A stretch of DNA of 64,000 nt from Embleya sp042956465 (GTDB lineage Bacteria > Actinomycetota > Actinomycetes > Streptomycetales > Streptomycetaceae): assembly GCF_042956465.1 (NCBI RefSeq), contig NZ_JBIBGL010000006.1:434001-498000 (forward strand), written 5' to 3'. Below, piece by piece: positions 34,995 through 44,600 of this stretch (position 1 is the stretch's first letter; each line of letters begins with the position of its first letter). The notes under the pieces were generated by a model. It worked only from the letters and a program-made list of their open reading frames with translations. It ran no database searches and was not told where the DNA came from. Made by a program: the position numbers and the translations under genes.

Positions 34995-36173
34995 ATGCAG
35001 GCCGCAACGATCACCGACGACGCGGATGTGCGCGCCCGAGTACGGCGGATACTCGACCGGCCGCGACTGTGCGAGGAACGGGAGGAGATCTGGACGGCCG
35101 CCGCGGCCGGGGGAGGCGACCTCCCGCACGCCGAGGCGACGTATCGCGCGCTGGGCGCCGCGGGCCTGCTCGCGCCGCACTGGCCGCGCGCATACGGCGG
35201 GCTGCACGCCGACCCGTACGCCGCGGCGACGGTCGCGGAGGAACTCGCCCTGCACGGCGTCCCGGACAGCGTCCGGGTGAACACCGTCGACAACGCGGGA
35301 GCCACCCTTCTCGCGGCCGGGACCCCCGAACAACGGGCCCGACATCTGCCGGGCATGGCCGCGGGCACGACCACCTTCGCCGTCTTCTACACCGAACCGG
35401 AGGTCGGCAGCGACCTCGGCGCCCTCGCCACCCGGGCCGAGCCGACCGGGAACGGGTGGCGACTGAACGGCGCCAAGGCGTGGAACGCCCGTACCTCGTC
35501 CGCCGAGTTCGCCATCTGTGCGGCCCGGACCCCCGGGGGCGGCAACAAGTACGCGGACATCAGCCTGTTCGTGCTCCCGCTGTCCGCCCCGGGCGTGCAC
35601 ATCACGGCGATTCCCACGATCAACCCCGAAGTGTTCTTCCACGTCCGGCTCGACGACGTCGCCCTGCCGCACGACGCGTTGGTGGGACGGCCGGGACAGG
35701 GCTGGTCGTTGCTCTCCCAGGCGCTGGGCCTGGAACGCACCGGCATCTGCTTCGCCGGTCGGGCCCGGCGCTGGCTCGACCGGCTGATCGCCGCTCTGCG
35801 CGCCGGGGGCCGACTCGGGTCCGCCGAGGAACGGCACGCGCTGCGGGCCCTGGACGCCCGGGTCGAGGCGTGCAGGCTGCTGGCATGGCGGGCCGTGCAG
35901 GACGTGGCCGAGCGGCGGACCGGTGCGTCCTCGGCCGCGGCGGCCAAGTGGTGGGCCAGCGAACTGGCCCAACATGTCGCCTGGTTGTCCTGGGAACTGC
36001 TGGGGCCGCCACCGGCCGGGAGCGCCGGCCATCCGCTGTTCCCCGATCTGTTGCTCGCGGTGCGCGAGGCCCCCGGGCTCACCCTCGCCGCCGGCACCTC
36101 CGAGGTACTCCTGAACACGGTCGCAGCCGACCTGCTGGACGGCGACGACCCATGGGAACGGGAAGTGGTCTGA
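34995..36173 (+). CDS. Acyl-CoA dehydrogenase-family flavoprotein, one half of a putative split pair
   Basis: A 392-residue ACAD. The N-terminal helical domain and the middle beta domain are well preserved: FYTEPEVGSDLGALATR (131-147) and LNGAKAWNARTSSAEFAICA (157-176), which contact flavin and substrate. The C-terminal GTSEVLLNTVAADLL segment is also present. The R-x-x-F-G-R...Q segment, which normally binds the flavin of the neighbouring subunit, is absent from its C-terminal helical domain; it is present in the fused ACAD half of the next gene. That complementarity suggests a heteromeric enzyme like the paired FadE proteins of sterol degraders. A single base separates its stop from the next ATG. 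A strong AGGAGG precedes the start. Confidence 0.85.
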   Translation: MQAATITDDADVRARVRRILDRPRLCEEREEIWTAAAAGGGDLPHAEATYRALGAAGLLAPHWPRAYGGLHADPYAAATVAEELALHGVPDSVRVNTVDNAGATLLAAGTPEQRARHLPGMAAGTTTFAVFYTEPEVGSDLGALATRAEPTGNGWRLNGAKAWNARTSSAEFAICAARTPGGGNKYADISLFVLPLSAPGVHITAIPTINPEVFFHVRLDDVALPHDALVGRPGQGWSLLSQALGLERTGICFAGRARRWLDRLIAALRAGGRLGSAEERHALRALDARVEACRLLAWRAVQDVAERRTGASSAAAAKWWASELAQHVAWLSWELLGPPPAGSAGHPLFPDLLLAVREAPGLTLAAGTSEVLLNTVAADLLDGDDPWEREVV

Positions 36174-36174
36174 G

Positions 36175-39039
36175 ATGTTCGTCCGCACCGCGTGGCAGCG
36201 GCGGCTCGTCCGCGACTTCGACACCGCCTGGCAACACTGCGTCGGCGACGACGCCCCGGAGCAGGCGCGAGCGCAACTGCACCGCAACGGCTGGCACGAC
36301 CTGCTCGTGAGCGCCCGGGACGGCGGCCTGGGCCTGGGCGGCCCGGAGGCGGCGCTGCTCGCCGAGAGTCTGGGCCGCGCCCTGCTCCCCGGCGAGGCCC
36401 TGGACCCCGTCCTGGTCGCGACCACGGCGGCCCGTCCCCACACCCCGATGCCGACGGGCGACGAGTGCCCCCGGGTGGCGATCTGCCCACCGACCCACCC
36501 CCGCGCCACCCGCGCGGACGGGTCGATCGGGTACCTGCTGCACCGGGTACCCGACCTCCTCCTGGTCCCCGAAGGCCCCACCCGGCTGCGCACGATCGCG
36601 CGCGGAGACCTGGTCGGCCGGGAGCACGCGGGTCCCGCCGGCGACCTGTGGGCGGTCGCCCCGCGATCGCCCGCGCCCGGGGAACCGCCGCCGGGAACCT
36701 GCGCCGACGCGGGAGCCCTGTGGGCCCGGGCGGTCCTGCTCCGGGCCGCCCACCTGCTCGGGATCGGCGCCGTCGCCGTGACCGCCGGGCTCTCCCGGGC
36801 CCGGGAACGAGACCAGTTCGGCCGCTCCATCGGCCGCTACCAGAGCGTGGCCGTTCCGCTCGCCGCCGGACGCGCCCGGCTGGAAGGACTGCGCCTGGCG
36901 ATCGGCGAGCAACTCCTGTGCCTGGAGGAGGATCCCGACGACGCCCCGGGTGTGCTCGGCCGCGCCGAGGCGATCATGGAGGCGCTTCGCCCCCTGGTCC
37001 GGGACTGTGTCACCCACGGCCTGCACGTGCACGGCGCCGCGGGACTCGCGGAGGAGCGGATCGCGACCCGGTGCTATCGCCGCTTCCTCGCCGAGACCCC
37101 CGCCCGGCCCTCATGGCCGCAGGCCGGCGAACATCCACCGGCGGAGCCCCCGCGCCGACCCCGCGTGGTCGGCCCGCCCGTACCCGCCGACCCCGTCGCA
37201 TCGGCCCGGCGGCGGGTTCCGCACGCGGTCGACGACACCGCGGTCGCCCGCCCCGGTGACGCGACCGTGCACGGACTGTTCGAACAGGCCGCGGCCCGGT
37301 ACCCGGACCGCCCGGCGGTCCGCTTCGGCGCCACGACCTCGGACTATCGAGAGGTGAACGAACGCGCCAACCGGCTCGCGCACGTCCTGCGTGAACACGG
37401 TGTCGGCCCGGATACTCCCGTCGGGGTCTGCCTGGACCGCGACCTCGACGCGATCGTGGCGATCCTGGCCGTGCTCAAGGCCGGCGGCGCCTACGTGCCC
37501 ATCGACCCCGAATACCCCCCGGCCCGCATCGCCTTCCTGCTCGAGGACAGCGCGGCCGTCCTGCTGCTGACCCGCGCCTGGATGCGCGACTGGCTCCCCG
37601 ACACGCACGTGCCGATCCTGTTCGTGGACCACCTCCGAGACCGCGTCGACCGGGCTCCGCACACACCGCCCGACAGTGCGGTCACCGCGGCCCACCTGGC
37701 ATACGTCATCTACACCTCGGGATCCACCGGGACTCCCAAGGGCGTCGAGATCGAGCACCGCAACCTGGTGAACCGACTGCTCTGGGACGCCCGGAGGTTT
37801 CCGCTCACCGCGGACGACGCGATCCTGCAACACACCTCGCTCAGCTTCGACATCTCGGTCTGGGAAATCTTCGCGCCGCTGATCTCCGGCGCTCGGCTGG
37901 TGGTGGCCCCGCCCAAGGCCACGCGCGACCCGCACGCCCTGCTCGCCGAGTCGGCCGCGACGGGTGTCACCGTGCTGGCGTGCGTGCCCTCGCTGCTGGA
38001 CCTGTTGGTGGAGGAACGCGAACCGGCGCTCGCCGACCTCCCGGGCCTGCGCTACGTCTTCAGCGGAGGCGAGGCGCTCTCCCCGGAGTTGGTGGCACGT
38101 TTTCACGCCGCGACCACCGGGATCGAACTGCACAACTTCTACGGACCCAGCGAATGCACCATCGACGTCACCCACTGGCATTGCCGCCGCACGGACCCCG
38201 AAGGACCGATACCGATCGGCACACCCATCGACAACGTCCGCGTGCACGTCCTCGACGAGTACGGCATGCCGGTGCCCATCGGCTATCCCGGGGAACTCCA
38301 CGTCGCCGGCGCCGGACTCGCCCGGGGCTACCGCGCCAGGCCCGGCCCGACCGCCGAACGCTTCGCCCCGGATCCGTTCGCGAACACCCCCGGCGGCAGG
38401 CTCTATCGCACCGGCGACGTGGTGATCCCGCGCCGCGACGGCGCGTTGGAGTTCCTCGGCCGCTCCGACCACCAGGTCAAGATCCGCGGCCACCGGATCG
38501 AACCCGGCGAGATCCAGGACGCCCTGGAGGCCCACCCACACGTGCGCACGGCCGTCCTGAACGTGATCGACGGACGCATCGAAGCGCACGTGGTCCCCGC
38601 CGAGGGCGTCGAGTTCGACGAGGGCCGGCTCCGTGCCCATCTGCGCGAGCGCCTGCCCGAATACATGCTCCCCTCCGGAATCGGCGCGCTCGACGCGATC
38701 CCACTGGAGACGAACGGCAAGATCGACCGCCGCGCGCTGCCGAACCTGGCGGCGCGGCGGGCCGCATCGGACCGGGGCGGCGAGGGTGACGAGGGCGAAC
38801 GCGCGCTGTCCGCCCTGGCCGCACGCGTGCTCGGTGTCGAGCACGTCGCAGCGACCGACGACTTCTTCGCCGCCGGCGGAAGTTCGCTGCACGCCGCCCG
38901 CTTCGTCGCGCGGGCGCGCCGCGAACTGGGCATCGACATCGACCTGGAGAACTTCCTCGCCGCACCGACCGTCGCCGCGGTGTCCGCACGATCGAAGCAG
39001 GCCCACGACACGACGACGGCGGGAGGCGCCGATGCCTGA
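36175..39039 (+). CDS. ACAD-like half fused to an NRPS adenylation domain and carrier domain
   Basis: One 954-residue polypeptide with three parts. Residues 1-305 are ACAD-like: the C-terminal helical domain is clear (RDQFGRSIGRYQ, 212-223; HGLHVHGAAGLAEERI, 281-296), but the middle beta domain and TEP-x-x-GSD motif are missing. After a Pro/Arg-rich linker (about 306-360) comes a full adenylation domain: A3 YTSGSTGTPKG (513-523), A4 FDISVWE (558-564), A5 NFYGPSE (654-660), A8 HQVKIRGHRIEPGEI and A10 NGKIDRRAL with Lys849. A carrier domain follows (about 875-940) with FFAAGGSSLHA and phosphopantetheine site Ser904. No condensation or thioesterase domain. It should load an amino acid on its own carrier for dehydrogenation. 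Its stop overlaps the thioesterase start by 8 bp. Confidence 0.88.
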   Translation: MFVRTAWQRRLVRDFDTAWQHCVGDDAPEQARAQLHRNGWHDLLVSARDGGLGLGGPEAALLAESLGRALLPGEALDPVLVATTAARPHTPMPTGDECPRVAICPPTHPRATRADGSIGYLLHRVPDLLLVPEGPTRLRTIARGDLVGREHAGPAGDLWAVAPRSPAPGEPPPGTCADAGALWARAVLLRAAHLLGIGAVAVTAGLSRARERDQFGRSIGRYQSVAVPLAAGRARLEGLRLAIGEQLLCLEEDPDDAPGVLGRAEAIMEALRPLVRDCVTHGLHVHGAAGLAEERIATRCYRRFLAETPARPSWPQAGEHPPAEPPRRPRVVGPPVPADPVASARRRVPHAVDDTAVARPGDATVHGLFEQAAARYPDRPAVRFGATTSDYREVNERANRLAHVLREHGVGPDTPVGVCLDRDLDAIVAILAVLKAGGAYVPIDPEYPPARIAFLLEDSAAVLLLTRAWMRDWLPDTHVPILFVDHLRDRVDRAPHTPPDSAVTAAHLAYVIYTSGSTGTPKGVEIEHRNLVNRLLWDARRFPLTADDAILQHTSLSFDISVWEIFAPLISGARLVVAPPKATRDPHALLAESAATGVTVLACVPSLLDLLVEEREPALADLPGLRYVFSGGEALSPELVARFHAATTGIELHNFYGPSECTIDVTHWHCRRTDPEGPIPIGTPIDNVRVHVLDEYGMPVPIGYPGELHVAGAGLARGYRARPGPTAERFAPDPFANTPGGRLYRTGDVVIPRRDGALEFLGRSDHQVKIRGHRIEPGEIQDALEAHPHVRTAVLNVIDGRIEAHVVPAEGVEFDEGRLRAHLRERLPEYMLPSGIGALDAIPLETNGKIDRRALPNLAARRAASDRGGEGDEGERALSALAARVLGVEHVAATDDFFAAGGSSLHAARFVARARRELGIDIDLENFLAAPTVAAVSARSKQAHDTTTAGGADA

Positions 39040-39811
39040 GAGCAATCGCTGGATCCTGCCCACGCCCGAGCCCGATCCGGACTGCCGGGCACGGTTGTAC
39101 TGCTTTCCGCACGCCGGAGGCGCAAGCGGCACGTACGCCGGGTGGACGGCGGACCTGCGCCCCGAGTTCGACGCCCGCCCCGTCGTCCTGCCCGGCCGCG
39201 ACACCAGGCCCGACGAACCCGTGCCGGCCGACATGAGCACCCTGGCGGACGCGGCGGCGGACGGGCTGGCCGAGCACATGCAGACCGGGCCCGCCCTGCC
39301 GTACGCGCTCTTCGGCCACAGCCTCGGCGCGATCACCGCGTACGAAACGGCCCGGCGCCTGAGCGCGCGCGGCCGGCCACCCGCGCTCCTGATCGTGTCC
39401 GGCAGCGAAGCCCCCTGGCGAACCGGCGAACGTGCCCGCGACCGCCACCGGTGGCCCGACGACGAATTCCTGGCCGAGATCGCCCGACTCGGCGGCAGTG
39501 CGGCGGCCGGCCCCGAGGAAACCGAACTGCTGCGGGCGATCCTGCCGCGCCTGCGCGCCGACTACACGATCGCCGAGACCTACACACACGTGCCGGGCGC
39601 GCCGCTCACCTGCCCGATCGCCGTATACGCCGGGCAGGAGGACGACCTGGTCGCCGAAGCGAGACTGCCCGAGTGGGCCCGGGTCGCCCCGCCGACGTCG
39701 ACACCCGTCGTTCGACGCTTTCCCGGAGGGCACTTCCACCTCGACGACGCACGGCCCTTCGTGCTTCGCGCCTTGCGGACGGACCTGGCCAAGGCCCTGG
39801 AGGGCGGCTGA
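39032..39811 (+). CDS. Type II thioesterase (GrsT/RifR-like)
   Basis: A 259-residue alpha/beta hydrolase with the type II thioesterase pattern: LYCFPHAGGASGTYAGW (22-38), the nucleophile GHSLGA (Ser97), and the C-terminal His in FPGGHFHL. Such enzymes clear stalled or wrong acyl groups from carrier domains, or release the product where no other thioesterase exists. As this three-gene locus has no other release domain, it may do both. It overlaps the fusion gene by 8 bp, so it is coupled to it. Confidence 0.9.
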   Translation: MPESNRWILPTPEPDPDCRARLYCFPHAGGASGTYAGWTADLRPEFDARPVVLPGRDTRPDEPVPADMSTLADAAADGLAEHMQTGPALPYALFGHSLGAITAYETARRLSARGRPPALLIVSGSEAPWRTGERARDRHRWPDDEFLAEIARLGGSAAAGPEETELLRAILPRLRADYTIAETYTHVPGAPLTCPIAVYAGQEDDLVAEARLPEWARVAPPTSTPVVRRFPGGHFHLDDARPFVLRALRTDLAKALEGG

Positions 39812-39816
39812 ACAAC

Positions 39817-39835
39817 CGGGTCGTCCCGCGACCCG
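39817..39835. terminator. Short hairpin between thioesterase and nrfD-type genes
   Basis: CGGGTCG pairs with CGACCCG around a five-base loop, between the convergent stops at 39811 and 39855. A 7-bp stem is modest for a terminator. Confidence 0.45.
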
Positions 39836-39854
39836 CACCCGCGCCCCGGTCGGT

Positions 39855-40790
39855 TCAGGTGCGGGCCGCGAGGCGTTCGCGTTGGGGGATCACCGTGTAC
39901 CTGGGGTCCCGGGCCGAGGCCATGCCCGCGGCGAAGACGCCGAAGCGCGTGCACACCGAGCCCGCGAGCAGCGCCGCGCCGGCGGCGGCGGCGGTGATCC
40001 GGCGTGCGGTGGGCCCGACCGTCCGGGCACCGGACACGGCCGCACCGAGTGCGCCGGCAGCGGTCAACACCTCGGCGGCCCGGATCAGCCGCCCGGCCCG
40101 GCCCCGGCGGTACGTTTCGGCGACCACGCCCATGCGGGCCCGCATTCGGTGCGCCGCGGCCAGTTCCACGACCGCGCCGCCGACCGCGGTGCGCCGGGCC
40201 GGACCCGCCTGGCCGGGCGGGGTGGCGAGCAGGGCCAGACCGGACGCCGCGCTCGCGGCCGATCCGGCGAAGACGAACGGAAGTTCGCGGTGACCCTCGT
40301 GCCACGCCGGTACGGCGGTATCCGCGAACAGGACCGCCGTATAGGTGGCGACGGCCGGGCCGAGCAGGGCCGCGCCGGCGGTCGCGGTGCGCCCGACCCG
40401 GGGGAGCAGGCCGCACACGTCGGTGACCGCGGCGAGCCCGGCGGCGGGGCCGTACGCCGCGAGCAGCCATGAGCCCATGCTCATCGGCGACGTCGGCTTG
40501 AACACGCGCAGCATGTTCGCGAAACGTTCCGGCCGGCCCAGGTCGTGCACGAGGGCGACGGCCGACATCGAGATCCCGCCCAGCGCCGCGACCTTGCCCA
40601 CCCGCGCGAGCGCCGGGCGTCCGGTCGCCTGCGCGCCCGCCGCCAGCAGCGAGGACGCGCCCGCCAGACCACCCAGGAAGATGTAGCCGGCGATATCGGT
40701 CGCCGCCCACACCGGAGCCTTGACGATCGGTCGCCCGTAGTACGACGTGGTCTCGACCTCGGGGACCATCCGCGTCTCACCGCGCGTCAT
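39855..40790 (-). CDS. NrfD/PsrC-type membrane subunit of formate dehydrogenase
   Basis: A 311-residue polytopic protein of the NrfD family. It begins with a short tail (MTRGETRMVPEVETTSYYGR) and has about eight hydrophobic segments, including YIFLGGLAGASSLLAAGAQA and the conserved VHDLGRPERFANMLRVFKP. It anchors the complex and passes electrons to quinone, replacing the cytochrome b subunit of the E. coli type. Its ATG overlaps the stop of the iron-sulfur subunit gene by four bases. Confidence 0.88.
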   Translation of the reverse strand: MTRGETRMVPEVETTSYYGRPIVKAPVWAATDIAGYIFLGGLAGASSLLAAGAQATGRPALARVGKVAALGGISMSAVALVHDLGRPERFANMLRVFKPTSPMSMGSWLLAAYGPAAGLAAVTDVCGLLPRVGRTATAGAALLGPAVATYTAVLFADTAVPAWHEGHRELPFVFAGSAASAASGLALLATPPGQAGPARRTAVGGAVVELAAAHRMRARMGVVAETYRRGRAGRLIRAAEVLTAAGALGAAVSGARTVGPTARRITAAAAGAALLAGSVCTRFGVFAAGMASARDPRYTVIPQRERLAART

Positions 40791-41686
40791 CGCCGTCCTC
40801 CCCGGGACGCGAACGCGGCCGCGACCCCGGCCGCCAGGGTGAGCGCCGCCGCACCCGCGTGCCGCCACATCGCGGGCAGATCGCGCGTGGTCACCACCGG
40901 ATCCGGCGGCAGACCGTAGACCTCGGGCTCGTCCAGGAGCAGGAAGAACGCCCCGTCACCGCCCACCCCGTCCGCGGGATCCTCGCCGTACAACCGCGCC
41001 TCGGGCACACCGTCGGCATGCAGATCGGCCACCCGCTCCCGGGCCGCCGCGCGCAACTCGTCCAGCGGCCCGAACCGGATCGACTCGGTCGGACACGCCT
41101 TCGCGCAGGCCGGCTCGGCCCCCACGCCCAGCCGGTCGTAACACATCGTGCACTTGAACACCCGTCCGTCCTCGGGGCGTTGGTCGATCACGCCGTACGG
41201 ACAGGCGGGAACGCAGTAGCCGCAGCCGTTGCAGATGTCCTGCTGGACCACGACCGTGCCGAATTCGGTCCGAAACAGCGAACCGGTGGGGCACACGTCC
41301 AGGCACGCCGCGTGCGTGCAGTGCTTGCACACGTCGGAGGACATCAGCCAGCGCATGCCATCGCCGGCCGGCGTGGAGGCATCGCCGTGCGCGGCCCGCA
41401 CCGGCCGGTCCTGCTCGATGAACGCGACATGGCGCCACGTGCTCGCACCCAGGCCCGCGCTGTTGTCGTAGGACATCCCGGTGAGTTCGAGACCGTCCTG
41501 CGGGATGGCGTTCCACTCCTTGCACGCCACCTCGCACGCCTTGCACCCGATGCACACCGACGTATCGGTGAAGAAGCCCATGCGCGGCGGGTGCGCCTCG
41601 CCCCACCCGGCCGTGCCCGCCGGATCCCCCGGCCCGTCCGCGGGATCCCTCGGTGCGCGCCCGATCCCGCCGATGAACTGCGCCAT
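40787..41686 (-). CDS. Formate dehydrogenase iron-sulfur subunit (FdhB/FdoH-like)
   Basis: A 299-residue ferredoxin-type subunit with four cysteine groups for 4Fe-4S clusters: CIGCKACEVACKEW, CKHCTHAACLDVCPTG, CNGCGYCVPACPYG and CTMCYDR...CAKACPTE. A single C-terminal hydrophobic helix (AALTLAAGVAAAFAS) can anchor it in the membrane. It starts one base after the catalytic subunit's stop (TGACATG). Confidence 0.92.
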   Translation of the reverse strand: MAQFIGGIGRAPRDPADGPGDPAGTAGWGEAHPPRMGFFTDTSVCIGCKACEVACKEWNAIPQDGLELTGMSYDNSAGLGASTWRHVAFIEQDRPVRAAHGDASTPAGDGMRWLMSSDVCKHCTHAACLDVCPTGSLFRTEFGTVVVQQDICNGCGYCVPACPYGVIDQRPEDGRVFKCTMCYDRLGVGAEPACAKACPTESIRFGPLDELRAAARERVADLHADGVPEARLYGEDPADGVGGDGAFFLLLDEPEVYGLPPDPVVTTRDLPAMWRHAGAAALTLAAGVAAAFASRGGRR

Positions 41687-41687
41687 G

Positions 41688-44600
41688 TCAGACCTCCGTT
41701 CCGGTTCGCTCGGTGATCCCCGCCCGGCGGCGATACCCGGCGACGAACCGCAACAACTCGGGCCCGCGCGGGCGCCGACCCGGTCGGATGTCCGCGCTCA
41801 TCGCCTTGACCTCCTGGATGTGCACGTTCGGATCGAGCGTGATCGAGGCCAGCTCGTTGGCCGCGTCGCCCCGGCTCATCCCGTTGGGACCCCAGTGGAA
41901 CGGCAACCCGATCTGATGCAGCGTGCGTCCGCGCACCGTCAGCGGCCGCATCCGTCGCGTCACCATCACCCGGGCCTCGATCGCGGTCCGCGCGGTGACG
42001 ATCGTCGCCCACCCCATGTGCTCCAGGCCGCGCTCCGCCGCCAACTCCGGCGACACCTCGCAGAAGAACTCCGGCTGCAGTTCGGCCAGATAGGGCACCC
42101 AGCGGCTCATCCCACCGGCGGTGAAATGCTCGGTGAGCCGATGCGTGGTCACCACGAACGGGAACACCTCGCTGCCCGGCTCGTCCCCGCTGGGATGCGA
42201 GCGATTGTGCCGACGAGCGAACACCTGACGGACCGGGTTGCGCGAGTGCTCCGGGTGGAGCGGGTTCACGAACGGCGAGTCCTGCGGCTCGTAATGGGTG
42301 GGCAACGGCCCGTCCACCAGCCCAGCGGGCGCGTACAACCAGCCCTTGCCGTCCGCCTGCATGATGAACGGATCGTCGCCCGCCAACGCCTCGGCGCCGC
42401 GCGCTCCCTCCGGGGGCCGGTAGTGCGGGGACTTGTCCGGCGGGAAGTCCGGCACATCCGGACCGGTCCACCGCCCCGCCTGCTCGTCCCACCGCAACAA
42501 CGCCTTGCGCTCGCTCCACGGCCGACCGTCCGGATCGGCGGACGCCCGGTTGTACAGGATCCGCCGATTCGCCGGCCACGCCCACGCCCACTCCGCCGCG
42601 AGCCAGTCCTGCTCGGTGTGCGGCTTGCGCCGCGCGGCCTGGTTGACCCCGTCCGCGTACACCCCGCAATAGATCCAACAACCGCACGACGTGGACCCGT
42701 CGTCGGCCAACTCGGTGTAGGCGGACAGGTGTTCGCCGTCGGGTCCGAAGCCGTTGATCTCGGCCAGGATCGCCTCCGCGGCCGGGTCGTCGTAGCGTCC
42801 CTCGGTCGGGTAGTCCCAGGTCAGATCGAGCACCGCACGGTCCATCGGGTCGGTGGAGTCGGCGAGTCGCGCGCGGATCAGCCGGCCCAGGTGGTACACG
42901 AACCACAGGTCGCTGCGCGCGTCGCCGCTCGGTTCGACCGCCTGGTGATGCCACTGCAACCAGCGATTGGTGTTGGTGAACGAGCCCGACTTCTCGGTGT
43001 GCGACGCGGCCGGGAAGAAGAACACCTCGGTGCCGATCTCCTCGGTACGCATCTCGCCCGTCTCGATCTCGGGACCGTCCCGCCACCACGTCGCCGATTC
43101 GATCAGCGAGAAATCGCGCACCACGAGCCAGTCGAGCTCCGCCATCCCCATGCGCTGCATGCGCGCGTTCGCCGAACCCACCGCCGGATTCTCACCCATC
43201 AGGAAGAAGCCCTTGCAGACCCCGTCCAGTTGGGCCAGCACCGTGTCGTAGGTGCTGTGCGAACCGGTCAGGCGTGGCACATGACCGAAGCAGAAGTCGT
43301 TCTCGGCCGTGGCCGCGTCGCCGAAATACGCCTTGAGCAGACTCACCGTGTACTTGCGCATGTCCGCCCAGTAGCCCTTCTCGGCCACCATCGTCTCGAT
43401 ATAGCTGTCGAGGTCCTCGTCCACGTGCGCGTGCGGCATCGGCAGATAACCCGGCAGCAGATCGAACAGGGTCGGGATGTCGCTCGACCCCTGAATGCTG
43501 GCGTGCCCGCGCAGGGCCTGGATGCCCCCGCCGGGCCGACCCACATTGCCCAGGAGCAACTGCAGGATCGAGGCCGTGCGGATGTACTGCGCGCCGACGG
43601 AATGTTGCGTCCAGCCCACCGCGTACACGAAGGCGGAGGTGCGCTCGCGACCGGAGTTCTCGGTCAACGCACGACACACCCGCAGGAACGTCTCGGCGGG
43701 CACGCCGCACGTCTCCTGGACGAACTCGGGTGTGTAGCGCGCGAAATGCCGCTTGAGCACCTGATAGACGCAGCGCGGATGGGACAACGTCGCATCGCGC
43801 GGCACGTTCGTGTGCGTCGGCGCGCCACCCGAACCGTGCGTCTCGCTGCGCCCGGCCTCGGACACCTTCCGCCGATGCTCGCCCGTGCGGTCGTCGTGGC
43901 GCGTGTCCCGGTCGCCCACCGCGGGCTCGACCGGACCACCCTCGTAGGCCCACGAACTCTGGTCGTAGGTGCGATTCTCCACGTCCAGGCCGGAGAACAC
44001 CCCGGCCAGATCCTCGGTGTCCCGGAAATCCTCGCCGACCAGCTTCGCGGCATTGGTGTACGCGAGCACGAACTCGCGGAAGTCCTTGCCCTCGGTGAGC
44101 ACGTGGTTGATCACGCCGCCGAGGAAGGCGATGTCCGACCCGGCCCGGATCGGCACATGCAGATCGGCCAACGCACTCGTACGGGTGAACCGAGGGTCGA
44201 TGTGGATCACCGTCGCGCCGCGTTTCTTCGCCTCCATCACCCACTGGAAGCCCACCGGGTGCGCCTCGGCGTAGTTGGAACCCTGGATCACGATGCAGTC
44301 GGAGTGCTGAAGGTCCTGCATGAACATCGTCGCGCCGCCACGACCGAACGTGGTCCCCAACCCCGCGACCGTCGAGCTGTGACAGACCCGGGCCTGGTTC
44401 TCCACCTGTACCACGCCCAGCCCGGTGAACAGCTTCTTGATCAGGTAGTTCTCCTCGTTGTCCAGCGTCGCGCCGCCCAGACTCGCGATGCCCAGGGTGC
44501 GGGCGACCCGCTTGCCGTCCTGTTCCCACTGCCACGTGTCCCGGCGGGTGCGCACGACCCGATCGGCGACCATGCGCATCGCGGTGTCCAGGTCGAGTTC

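Noticed and set aside
36175..39039. Fusion caused by a missed stop or frameshift between an ACAD gene and an NRPS gene
   Set aside because: A single open frame runs through a Pro/Arg-rich linker with normal codon bias, and no ribosome site or start codon stands out at the junction. A sequencing error cannot be fully excluded but nothing suggests it.
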